From Armatimonadetes bacterium UBA5419 (GTDB taxonomy: Bacteria; Armatimonadota; UBA10988): a stretch of DNA of 12,651 bases. The notes beneath the pieces were generated by a model, which worked only from the letters and a program-made list of their open reading frames with translations, was not told the DNA's origin and ran no database searches. The stretch lies in contig DHNJ01000065.1 of the NCBI GenBank assembly GCA_002409445.1, forward strand, positions 8,083 to 20,733, written 5' to 3'. Within the stretch, counting starts at the first letter, position 1. Each line of letters opens with the position of its first letter. The position numbers and the translations under genes are program-made. Positions 7,164 through 12,651 of the stretch are shown one piece after another.

Positions 7164-9218
7164 TCAGCTTACCTGCCGCCCCGAGCGGACCGGCCGCATC
7201 GTCGTCAGCAGAACCACGTCGTCACCGTCCGTCGCCGCGAGCAGCATACCCTCGGAGACCTCGCCGCGCAGCTTCCGCGGCTCCAGGTTGGCGACGATGA
7301 TGATCGTCTGGCCTACCAGCGCCTCGGGCTCGTAGTACTGCGCCACGCCCGCGAGGATCTGACGCGGCTTGCCGCCGACGTCGAGCTGCAGCTTGAGCAA
7401 CCGGTCGGCCTTCGGCACCCGCTCCGCCGCGGTCACGGTCGCCGTCAGCAGTTGCGTGGCCCGGAACTGGTCGTAGGTGACCAACGGCAGCTCGGGGATC
7501 GGCTCCTCCTCGGGCTCCGCTGCGGCGGCCGGGGCATCCTCCGTCTTCGTGCTCAAGCGCGCGGACTCCGCTTCGATCTGCTCCTCGGTAACCTTGGCGA
7601 ACAGCGCGGTCGGCTCGGCGACCAGGCCGTGGCCGGCGGCCAGCAGAGGCTCGCCCGCCGCGTCCCAGGCCAACGACTCGACCTGCAGGAGGTCCCACAG
7701 CCGGCGCTGGGCGGCGGGCAGGAACGGCCCGAGGACCACACTCAGCGCCGCGCAGACCTGCGCGCAGACATGCAGCACCGTCGCCGCGCGGGGCGGGTCC
7801 TCGCGCCGCAGCTTCCACGGCGCCTGGTGCTGGAAATACGCGTTCGCCGCGCCCGACAGCTCGAGCACCGTCCGCAGCGCGCGCTTGAACTCGTAGGCCT
7901 CGATCAGCCCGCCGATCTGCTCGCCCACCGCGCCGGCGGCCGCCAGCAGCGCACGATCGTCCTCGGTGAACTCGCCCGGCGTCGGCACCTGGGCCTCGAA
8001 GTACTGGCCGATGAACTTGATCGTGCGCTGGACGAAGTTGCCCAGGTTGTCGTTAAGCTCGCCGTTGACCCGCTCGCGCAGGTCCGCCCACTTCCAGTCG
8101 CCGTCGCTGTTCTCGGGCAGAATCGTCGTCAGGTAGTAGCGCAGGTCGTCCGCCGACCAACGCGCCAGCACCTCGTGGAGCCAGACCGCGTGGTTGCGGC
8201 TAGTTGAGAACTTGCCGCCTTCGAGGTTCAGGAACTCGTTGGCCGGCACGTCTTCGGCGATCACGTAGGCACCATGCGCCTCGCACATCGCCGGGAACAG
8301 CAGCGCGTGGAAGAAGATGTTGTCCTTGCCGATGAAGTGGACCAGCTTGGTGCCTTCGCGGTCCAGCCACCACTCCTTCCAAGCGTCGGGCCGGCCCTGC
8401 TGTTCGGCCCACTCGACCGTCGATGAGATGTAGCCGATCGGCGCGTCGAACCAGACGTAGAGCACTTTGCCCTCATGGTCGGGCAGCGGCACGGGGATGC
8501 CCCAGTCCAGGTCACGGGTCACCGCCCGATCGCGTAGTTCCTCCTGGAACCAGCTCTCGCAGAACCCCAGCACATGCGGCCGCCAACCCTTGCGCGTGGC
8601 GATGTAGTCGCGCAGCCACGGCTGCCACTCGCCCAGCGGGAAATACCAGTGCTTGGTCTCCCGCGGCTCCGGCGTCGCGCCCGACAGCGCGCTGCGCGGC
8701 TCCTTCAGCTGGAGCGGATCGATGTCCTTGCCGCACTTCTCACACTGGTCGCCCGCGGCGTCGGTGTGCCCACAGTGGTAGCACGTGCCACGGACCTGCC
8801 GGTCGGCGAGGAACCGCTGCAGCTCGGGGTCGTACAGCTGCAGGCTGGTCGCCTGGCGCAGTGCGCCGCTATCGTGCAGGCGAGTGAAAAACTCCTGGGC
8901 GATGGCCGTGTGGACGGGCCGCGAGGTGCGCGAGAAGTTGTCGAAGGAGATGCCCAGCGCAGCGAAGCCGTCGCGGATTACCGCGTGGTACTCGTCGGCC
9001 ACCTCCAGCGGCGCGCGGCCCTGACGGCGGGCGGTCTCGGTGATCGCCGTGCCGTACTCGTCCGTGCCGCAGATGTACAGCACCTCGCGGCCGCGCGCGC
9101 GCAGGTAGCGGACGTAGATATCGGCCGGTAGGTAGGCGCCGGCCACGTGGCCGATGTGGATCGGCCCGTTGGCGTACGGCAGGGCGCTAGTTACGAGGTA
9201 TCGGGCAGGGGTCATCAT
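7164..9218 (-). CDS. metG: Methionyl-tRNA synthetase with C-terminal tRNA-binding domain
   Basis: A 684-aa class Ia aminoacyl-tRNA synthetase that charges tRNA-Met, including the initiator, in the cytoplasm. The HIGH motif is at residues 21-24. A single zinc knuckle uses C146, C149, C159 and C162. The KMSKS loop reads KFSTS at 336-340, with Thr in place of the second Lys. Conserved blocks YVWFDAPIGY (about 254-263) and VHFIGKDN (about 293-300) are present. An alpha-helical anticodon domain follows (about 360-545). After an Ala/Glu/Pro-rich linker (about 557-577) comes a Trbp111/EMAP-like OB-fold, about 580-684 (KADRLLKLQLDVGG, ILAGVAQ, VGQTIIIVANLEPRKL). Length is normal for MetRS with this extension. 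Two tandem ATGs begin it (9216-9218 and 9213-9215); GGA just upstream is only a weak ribosome binding site. Identification is certain; which of the two Met codons is used is not. Confidence 0.97.
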   Translation of the reverse strand: MMTPARYLVTSALPYANGPIHIGHVAGAYLPADIYVRYLRARGREVLYICGTDEYGTAITETARRQGRAPLEVADEYHAVIRDGFAALGISFDNFSRTSRPVHTAIAQEFFTRLHDSGALRQATSLQLYDPELQRFLADRQVRGTCYHCGHTDAAGDQCEKCGKDIDPLQLKEPRSALSGATPEPRETKHWYFPLGEWQPWLRDYIATRKGWRPHVLGFCESWFQEELRDRAVTRDLDWGIPVPLPDHEGKVLYVWFDAPIGYISSTVEWAEQQGRPDAWKEWWLDREGTKLVHFIGKDNIFFHALLFPAMCEAHGAYVIAEDVPANEFLNLEGGKFSTSRNHAVWLHEVLARWSADDLRYYLTTILPENSDGDWKWADLRERVNGELNDNLGNFVQRTIKFIGQYFEAQVPTPGEFTEDDRALLAAAGAVGEQIGGLIEAYEFKRALRTVLELSGAANAYFQHQAPWKLRREDPPRAATVLHVCAQVCAALSVVLGPFLPAAQRRLWDLLQVESLAWDAAGEPLLAAGHGLVAEPTALFAKVTEEQIEAESARLSTKTEDAPAAAAEPEEEPIPELPLVTYDQFRATQLLTATVTAAERVPKADRLLKLQLDVGGKPRQILAGVAQYYEPEALVGQTIIIVANLEPRKLRGEVSEGMLLAATDGDDVVLLTTMRPVRSGRQVS

Positions 9219-9286
9219 CGGTTCCGTGGGTGCAAAGGATGGCGCGCGCCCGCGGCCGCCATGCGGCGACCGGAGCGACGTGGGGT

Positions 9287-9316
9287 GGCCGTCGCCAAGT
9301 TCGTGGCGACTAGGCC
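9287..9316 (-). terminator. Hairpin overlapping the stop of the 80-aa membrane protein
   Basis: GTCGCCA (9291-9297) and TGGCGAC (9304-9310) form a perfect 7-bp stem around a 6-nt loop. Flanking GGCC copies (9287-9290 and 9313-9316) add 4 bp, leaving a TA bulge. The TAG stop of the small membrane gene lies within the stem. It is a candidate terminator ahead of metG, without a U-tract. The rest of the 91-nt gap before metG shows no convincing promoter. Confidence 0.5.
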
Positions 9317-9552
9317 CGGGCGGCCATGTCCGCCGCGCGTTGCTCGTCCGCGGCTTCGAGCGCTTCCTGGGCGGCGGTCTCGTTACTGTCGACCAGGCCC
9401 ATGTAGAGCATCAGCGCACCAGCGAGCAGCAGCGCCAGGGCGACCCCGCCGGCCAACACGGTCAGCACCCGCGCCGGGAAGACGAAGATGCACAGGATCA
9501 GCCCCAGGACCAGCAGGCCCGCGCCGAGAATCAGGGTCTTCTTGCTATCCAT
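9310..9552 (-). CDS. Small two-helix membrane protein (80 aa), paralogue of its upstream neighbour
   Basis: A hypothetical inner-membrane protein with two hydrophobic helices, about residues 6-26 and 29-53, followed by an Ala/Glu-rich, probably helical, soluble tail (56-80). I start it at the ATG at 9550-9552 rather than the in-frame ATG at 9589-9591, for three reasons: the longer form adds 13 Pro/Gly-rich residues, it would overlap the preceding gene by 14 nt, and the shorter form aligns without gaps to that neighbour. The block L30-D55 shares 13 of 26 residues with the 65-aa protein upstream, including LTV, GGV and MGL. Upstream GGAG and GGTGG are possible ribosome binding sites. The two genes are 25 nt apart and probably one operon. 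The function is unknown; no family is recognised. Confidence 0.7.
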   Translation of the reverse strand: MDSKKTLILGAGLLVLGLILCIFVFPARVLTVLAGGVALALLLAGALMLYMGLVDSNETAAQEALEAADEQRAADMAARA

Positions 9553-9577
9553 GTACCCACCAACTCCAATCGGCGTC

Positions 9578-9775
9578 TCAGGCGGCGCCATCGCTCGACT
9601 TGGTCCGCAAGTCCTTCAGACCCATCCAGACCATCACCGCGCCCAGCACAGTGACCAAGACCGACACGCCGCCGAAGACCACGGTCAGCAAGCCGTCCCA
9701 CATGTCCCAAGCCGTGATGGCGATCAGGAACAGCAGCAGCAGGGCCAGACCGCCGATGATTCGTCCACCGTTCAC
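9578..9775 (-). CDS. Small two-helix membrane protein (65 aa)
   Basis: A hypothetical membrane protein with helices at about residues 6-22 and 29-53 separated by a short Trp/Asp loop (TAWDMWDG), and a short charged tail. It starts with GTG at 9773-9775. The strong Shine-Dalgarno GGAGGT at 9783-9788 sits 7 nt upstream of that codon, whereas it would overlap the alternative in-frame GTG at 9782-9784. The start also puts its conserved block L30-D55 in exact register with the 80-aa paralogue downstream. A sigma70-like promoter lies about 45 bp upstream. The two proteins look like a tandem duplication and might act together in the membrane, but no function can be assigned. Confidence 0.7.
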   Translation of the reverse strand: MNGGRIIGGLALLLLFLIAITAWDMWDGLLTVVFGGVSVLVTVLGAVMVWMGLKDLRTKSSDGAA

Positions 9776-9782
9776 TGCGCGC

Positions 9783-9788
9783 ACCTCC
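9783..9788 (-). promoter_or_regulatory. Strong Shine-Dalgarno that decides the start of the 65-aa membrane protein
   Basis: GGAGGT on the - strand, 7 nt before the GTG at 9773-9775. It rules against the longer reading from GTG 9782-9784, whose start codon it would overlap. Confidence 0.75.
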
Positions 9789-9819
9789 AGCCGAGCCCTC
9801 GCCCAGCGCGACCGTTCGC

Positions 9820-9848
9820 ATTGTAGCGAAGCCCCTAGCCGGCGTCAA
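9820..9848 (-). promoter_or_regulatory. Sigma70-type promoter for the small membrane protein pair
   Basis: On the - strand, TTGACG (-35, 9843-9848) is followed by exactly 17 bp and TACAAT (-10, 9820-9825), a near-consensus housekeeping promoter. Transcription would begin near 9813, giving a leader of about 38 nt before the GTG at 9775. It likely drives both membrane protein genes and possibly metG downstream. Confidence 0.75.
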
Positions 9849-9856
9849 ACGCCGGC
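9838..9856 (-). other. Perfect hairpin overlapping the -35 box
   Basis: GCCGGCGT (9838-9845), loop CAA, ACGCCGGC (9849-9856): an 8-bp perfect stem, 14 nt past the stop of the enolase-superfamily gene. On the - strand it could terminate the upstream operon. It also covers the -35 hexamer of the downstream promoter, so it may instead be an operator. There is no U-tract. Confidence 0.55.
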
Positions 9857-9870
9857 GACCCGGCTGCCAC

Positions 9871-11229
9871 CTACCCGAATCCCAGCCCCGGACCGTCCAG
9901 CAAGGCCGTCTCGATCGCCCCGGCACGCGGTCGGAAGAGAGTCGGGTAACGCGCCGCCCACTCGACATTCGAGCTCGGGCAGTACTGCCGCGCGTTGCCC
10001 TCGATTGCACTGACCGTGGGCACGTGCGCCGCTAAACTCGCCGAATGCAGGAACGAAGCGCCGGGGCAGGTCAGGTCCTGGACACAGAGGAACAGGCCGT
10101 CGTACTGTGCCGCCGCGGCTATCAGCAGCGCGGCGCCCTGTCCCTTGCAGGCCTTGAGCGCGACGCCGCTGTAGCCCTGCTCGCGCGCCAAGTCGTACGA
10201 CTCCAGCCCGGTCAACGACTCGTCGATGACCACCGGCCGCAGCTTCGCCGCCGTGTGCATGCGGTTCTCCGGATGCGCGGCGAGGTCGCGCGCGGTCGGC
10301 TGCTCGATGTACGAGACCCGCGCGAACGCTTGCGGTGCACGCTCAGCGAGCCGCGCCAGGAACTCCAGGATGTAGTCGACATGCGGGCAGCGCTCGTTGA
10401 AGTCGAGCGAGTAGACCCACCCGTCGTGCCCGAGCTGGGCCATCGGCGGGCCCGCGATCTGCTCCACCGCCGCCACCCGCTCGACGTCCCAGTTCACGTC
10501 GTCGCCGTTGAGCTTGATCTTCAGATGCGTCAGGTCGTCGGCCAGGATCCACTCGGCCAGGTGCTCCGGTAGCCCGTCGCCGACTGGCTGCGCCACGTCC
10601 GCCGGCGTCAGCGGGTCCAGCGCGCCGACCAGGTGGTACAGCGGCAGGCTCGGCACCGGCTTGGCGCTGATGAATTGGTCGAGGGTCAAGCCGGCGTAGC
10701 GCGGGTGCAGCCGGTCGCCCAGGTCGCCCGCCAGGTACTCCGGCCCGTAACAGGCCCACACCGGCCGCCCCAGCGCGCGCCCGTAGGCATCGTGCCAGGC
10801 CGCGCCGATGGCGCTCGTGACCACTTGCTGGTAAAGCAGCGGCAACGGCTCGGCCAGCTGTAGGTGGGCTGCGACCTCGGCGGCCAAGCGCGAGAAGAGC
10901 GGCTCCGCGGCCTGATCGAAGTCGAGCGGATGCCCCGACTCGTTCAACGCCGCGGCCGCCGCCGGCACCGCCCGCGCAAACAGCGCCAGCCCCGCCTCCG
11001 CCGCCTGCGCCCCCGTCACCACCGCCGATGGCCACCCCCAGACCGACCCCAACGGCATCATCCCCCGCCCCACCGCCCGCCGCCCATCGCGGGTTTCGAC
11101 TGTCGCCTCGACATGCAGATTCGGCGACTGCGTGACCACCTGTCCACCGAACTTTAGCGGTGTGCGGAAGACCGACTGTGTGGTCGAACTGGTCAGCTCG
11201 CAGAGGCGAATGTCGGTGGGTCGGGTCAT
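9871..11229 (-). CDS. Enolase-superfamily enzyme, muconate-lactonizing-type
   Basis: A 452-aa cytoplasmic protein of the mandelate racemase/muconate lactonizing enzyme family, whose members abstract a proton alpha to a carboxylate with Mg2+ bound. Visible active-site residues are the KxK motif K237/K239 (LKIKLN), metal ligands D276 (SLDFNE), E309 (YIEQPT) and D336 (VIDES), and the opposite base K359 (ALKACKGQG). The spacings and the Lys at the second base position place it with the MLE-like rather than the mandelate racemase (His) subgroup. It is longer than typical members (about 370-400 aa), with an expanded N-terminal region. The start is fixed by AAGGA at 11236-11240, 6 nt upstream, inside the end of the HEPN gene; the two genes are 2 nt apart, so it is probably translated from the same mRNA. 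The substrate is unknown; a sugar acid or cyclic acid is plausible. Confidence 0.85.
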   Translation of the reverse strand: MTRPTDIRLCELTSSTTQSVFRTPLKFGGQVVTQSPNLHVEATVETRDGRRAVGRGMMPLGSVWGWPSAVVTGAQAAEAGLALFARAVPAAAAALNESGHPLDFDQAAEPLFSRLAAEVAAHLQLAEPLPLLYQQVVTSAIGAAWHDAYGRALGRPVWACYGPEYLAGDLGDRLHPRYAGLTLDQFISAKPVPSLPLYHLVGALDPLTPADVAQPVGDGLPEHLAEWILADDLTHLKIKLNGDDVNWDVERVAAVEQIAGPPMAQLGHDGWVYSLDFNERCPHVDYILEFLARLAERAPQAFARVSYIEQPTARDLAAHPENRMHTAAKLRPVVIDESLTGLESYDLAREQGYSGVALKACKGQGAALLIAAAAQYDGLFLCVQDLTCPGASFLHSASLAAHVPTVSAIEGNARQYCPSSNVEWAARYPTLFRPRAGAIETALLDGPGLGFG

Positions 11230-11231
11230 GG

Positions 11232-11639
11232 TTAGTCCTTGCTGGCACGCTGACGGACGAGGGTTCGCGCCTCACTCAGGAACGCCTTCGCGCCCTCCAG
11301 CCAGGCCAGCACCTCGGCGGGATCGGGAGCATCGGCAACTTGGTAGTCGCTGATGGCGCGCGCGTGCAGGACCAGGTTGTATAGACTGCCCGCAGACGCG
11401 GAAATGAGTCCCCTCTGCACGTAGTCGCGGTTGATGGCCGCCGCTAGCGCACTGTGTCGCTTGTACTCGCGGCCTTGTTGCAGTTCCAGCGCCGTAGCGA
11501 TGAAGAAGCACACGTAGTACACGTCACCGACAGCGCGGTCGACCAGACCATCGTGCACGTCGCGTTCGATCGCTGGTAGCCAGCGCTCGGCTCGGTCGAG
11601 CCACCACGACACCTTGGACGGCACGAGGGGTTCGCTCAC
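11232..11639 (-). CDS. HEPN-domain protein, partner of the adjacent nucleotidyltransferase
   Basis: A 135-aa all-helical HEPN protein. The core matches the PF05168-like pattern: YYVCFFIATALELQQ (about 41-55), RHSALAAAI (61-69) and LHARAISDYQV (91-101). It starts with GTG; GTGA at 11636-11639 is shared with the stop of the nucleotidyltransferase gene, indicating translational coupling. In MNT/HEPN pairs of toxin-antitoxin type, HEPN is usually an RNase toxin with an R-x4-6-H motif that the MNT protein silences by adding AMP. Here the expected His is absent: R94 is followed by x4 and Y99. It may therefore be a non-RNase member, as in HEPN proteins thought to assist substrate binding by the nucleotidyltransferase. 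The HEPN call is fairly sure; toxicity is not. Confidence 0.8.
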   Translation of the reverse strand: MSEPLVPSKVSWWLDRAERWLPAIERDVHDGLVDRAVGDVYYVCFFIATALELQQGREYKRHSALAAAINRDYVQRGLISASAGSLYNLVLHARAISDYQVADAPDPAEVLAWLEGAKAFLSEARTLVRQRASKD

Positions 11640-11980
11640 ACCGCCACCCCATCGCGCTTGATGTCCGCTCGCAGGAGGTCCGAGACCGTGCCGCCGCTGT
11701 CCCAGGCTGCTGTAGAGACGAACACCGCCTCGACAAACACGCCACTGCTCACGGAGAGGCGCATCAGGTCATCGAGGAGCGGGCTTCGCTCGCGCCAGCC
11801 TAGGCGGGCCGGGGTGAGTACGAGGAGGTCGAGGTCAGAGTCTGGACGAGCCTCGCCACGCGCTCGCGAGCCGAAGACGTACACCTCCGCCTCGGCCCAT
11901 CGCGCACGCACCAAGCGAGCGGCGTCCTCCGCGATGGCCCGGTCGGCCGGCGTCAATCGGCTCTGAACTACGGTTGCCAT
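11636..11980 (-). CDS. MNT-type minimal nucleotidyltransferase
   Basis: A 114-aa DNA polymerase beta-superfamily nucleotidyltransferase. The signature GSRARGEARPDSDLDLLVL spans about 37-55: G37-S38, then metal ligands D49 and D51 in the GS-x10-DxD arrangement. The usual third carboxylate, an Asp after the next strand, appears to be E84 (VFVEAVFVS). In the best-studied pairs the MNT protein is an antitoxin that transfers AMP to a Tyr of its HEPN partner. It overlaps the HEPN gene by 4 nt and begins 33 nt after argH ends. No clear Shine-Dalgarno precedes the ATG; instead an inverted repeat abuts it, so expression may depend on coupling to argH or on RNA structure. Confidence 0.88.
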   Translation of the reverse strand: MATVVQSRLTPADRAIAEDAARLVRARWAEAEVYVFGSRARGEARPDSDLDLLVLTPARLGWRERSPLLDDLMRLSVSSGVFVEAVFVSTAAWDSGGTVSDLLRADIKRDGVAV

Positions 11981-12005
11981 GCCCAGATGGTACCCGATTC
12001 TGGGC
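11981..12005 (-). promoter_or_regulatory. Inverted repeat abutting the nucleotidyltransferase start codon
   Basis: GCCCAGA (11981-11987) and TCTGGGC (11999-12005) are perfect 7-bp arms around an 11-nt loop that contains the palindrome GGTACC. It fills most of the 33-nt gap after argH and touches the MNT ATG. It could be an autoregulatory operator, an argH terminator or a translation-blocking hairpin. Confidence 0.45.
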
Positions 12006-12013
12006 CGGCTTGC

Positions 12014-12651
12014 TCAGCCGCCCACGACCGCCGCCACCCGTGCCGCGGTGCGAGCCTGGGCGGCATCGACGGCGGCGGCGTCGGTCTCGAAAGCCTGGTG
12101 GGCGGCGGCTAGGTCGGCTTGCAGGCCGGCGATCATGCGTTGCACCTCGGCGGGCGACGGGCCGCCCTGGCTGGCCTGGCGGCGGACGCCGGCGAGCGGG
12201 TCGAGGACGTCGGCCATCTCCGCCTCGCCCGCCTCGACGCCTTGCGCGGCCAGCCCCTCGACCACCGTGGCGACGTCGGCGAAGGTGCGACCCGCGCGGC
12301 TGAAGCTGCCGACCAGGGCGCCAACGATCTCGTGCGCCTGGCGGAACGGAACCCGGCGGTCGGCAACGAGCCAATTGGCCAGCTGTGTCGCCACGGCGAA
12401 GTTCGCGTCGACCAGCTCGCGCATGCGCTCGGGCCGCAGCTTGAGCGTTCGCACCGCGCCGGTCAGCGTGACCAGTGCGCCGTGGGTCTGGTCCAGCGCG
12501 TCCCAGACCGGCGGCTTGTCCTCTTGCAGGTCGCGACTGTAGCCGAAGCTGACCGACTTGGTCACGGCCATCAGACCGACCAGGTCGCCCACGACCCGTG
12601 CCGCCTTGCCGCGGGTCAGCTCGGCGCAGTCGGGGTTCTTCTTCTGCGGCA
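12014..12651 (-). CDS. argH: Argininosuccinate lyase, C-terminal part (5' end outside window)
   Basis: The frame is open to the right edge. The first visible residues are PQKKNPDC, part of the fumarase/aspartase-superfamily signature GSSxMPQKKNP, followed by AELTRGKAARVVGDLVG. About 212 of the usual roughly 460 residues are present. Downstream blocks fit ArgH: SFGYSRDLQEDKPPVWDA, FRQAHEIVGALV, and the C-terminal RRQASQGGPSPAEV region. The enzyme splits argininosuccinate into arginine and fumarate, the last step of arginine synthesis, in the cytoplasm. The GTG read as Met at 12590-12592 is internal. It ends 33 nt before the MNT gene on the same strand, so the MNT/HEPN/enolase genes could be read from the argH transcript. 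Identification is firm. Confidence 0.93.
   Translation of the reverse strand, partial: PQKKNPDCAELTRGKAARVVGDLVGLMAVTKSVSFGYSRDLQEDKPPVWDALDQTHGALVTLTGAVRTLKLRPERMRELVDANFAVATQLANWLVADRRVPFRQAHEIVGALVGSFSRAGRTFADVATVVEGLAAQGVEAGEAEMADVLDPLAGVRRQASQGGPSPAEVQRMIAGLQADLAAAHQAFETDAAAVDAAQARTAARVAAVVGG

Noticed and set aside
6107..7300. 397-aa open frame on the + strand
   Set aside because: It lies antisense across the isomerase and the end of metG, and has the repetitive Val/Asp/Arg composition of a shadow frame.
7035..8207. 390-aa open frame on the + strand
   Set aside because: It is antisense to metG, which is certain; the Arg/Leu/Gln-rich translation has no domain.
9553..9591. Longer start for the 80-aa membrane protein (ATG 9589-9591)
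   Set aside because: Adds an unconserved Pro/Gly-rich stretch and overlaps the previous gene; the internal ATG gives gap-free alignment with the paralogue.
10343..11275. 310-aa - strand frame overlapping the enolase gene
   Set aside because: Out of frame with the clearly conserved enolase-superfamily motifs; Gly/Arg/Ala-rich and not protein-like.
12590..12592. GTG at 12592 as start of a separate 192-aa gene
   Set aside because: The frame continues upstream through the PQKKNPD signature of argininosuccinate lyase, so this codon is an internal Val.
1..12651. tRNA, rRNA, CRISPR array, transposase or phage genes
   Set aside because: I looked for cloverleaf-like segments, regularly spaced repeats and transposase-like proteins and saw none; nearly all sequence is accounted for by coding genes.

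Overview
The window is very GC-rich bacterial DNA with dense, intact protein genes. It contains no rRNA, tRNA, CRISPR array or insertion sequence that I can see. The gene mix combines a very large secreted glycoside hydrolase, a secreted protein with two STN-like domains, a xylose-isomerase-like sugar isomerase and a muconate-lactonizing-type enolase-superfamily enzyme. With the high GC, this suggests a heterotrophic polysaccharide degrader. Armatimonadota or a planctomycete-like lineage would fit, but this is inferred from general gene content and is not proven here.

Left arm (1-6038, + strand): the 3' part of a multi-domain clan GH-A glycoside hydrolase (two glutamine-amidotransferase-like domains, a CARDB-like beta domain and a TIM barrel with two candidate catalytic Glu). 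It is followed after 42 nt by an 803-aa exported protein of unknown function. That protein carries two copies of the short STN fold normally found in secretins and TonB receptors, but no secretin or beta-barrel. The two genes probably form one transcription unit.

Middle and right arm (6110-12651, all - strand), read from right to left: the C-terminal part of argininosuccinate lyase (argH); a nucleotidyltransferase (MNT) and HEPN gene pair overlapping by 4 nt; an enolase-superfamily gene starting 2 nt after the HEPN stop; then a strong sigma70-like promoter (TTGACG, 17 bp, TACAAT). This promoter drives two tandem, paralogous two-helix membrane proteins (65 and 80 aa). Next come methionyl-tRNA synthetase (metG, with a C-terminal Trbp111-like domain) and a sugar phosphate isomerase/epimerase. 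The isomerase and the STN protein converge on a 12-bp perfect hairpin at 6051-6085.

The points most worth a second look are: (i) the double-STN protein paired with the hydrolase; (ii) a toxin-antitoxin-type MNT/HEPN pair sitting between argH and a catabolic enzyme, with altered HEPN and MNT motifs and an inverted repeat directly at the MNT start; (iii) the paired small membrane proteins, whose promoter -35 box lies inside a hairpin; (iv) hairpins lacking a U-tract in most of the intergenic gaps. No gene-free stretch exceeds 300 bases; the longest gaps are about 90-95 nt.
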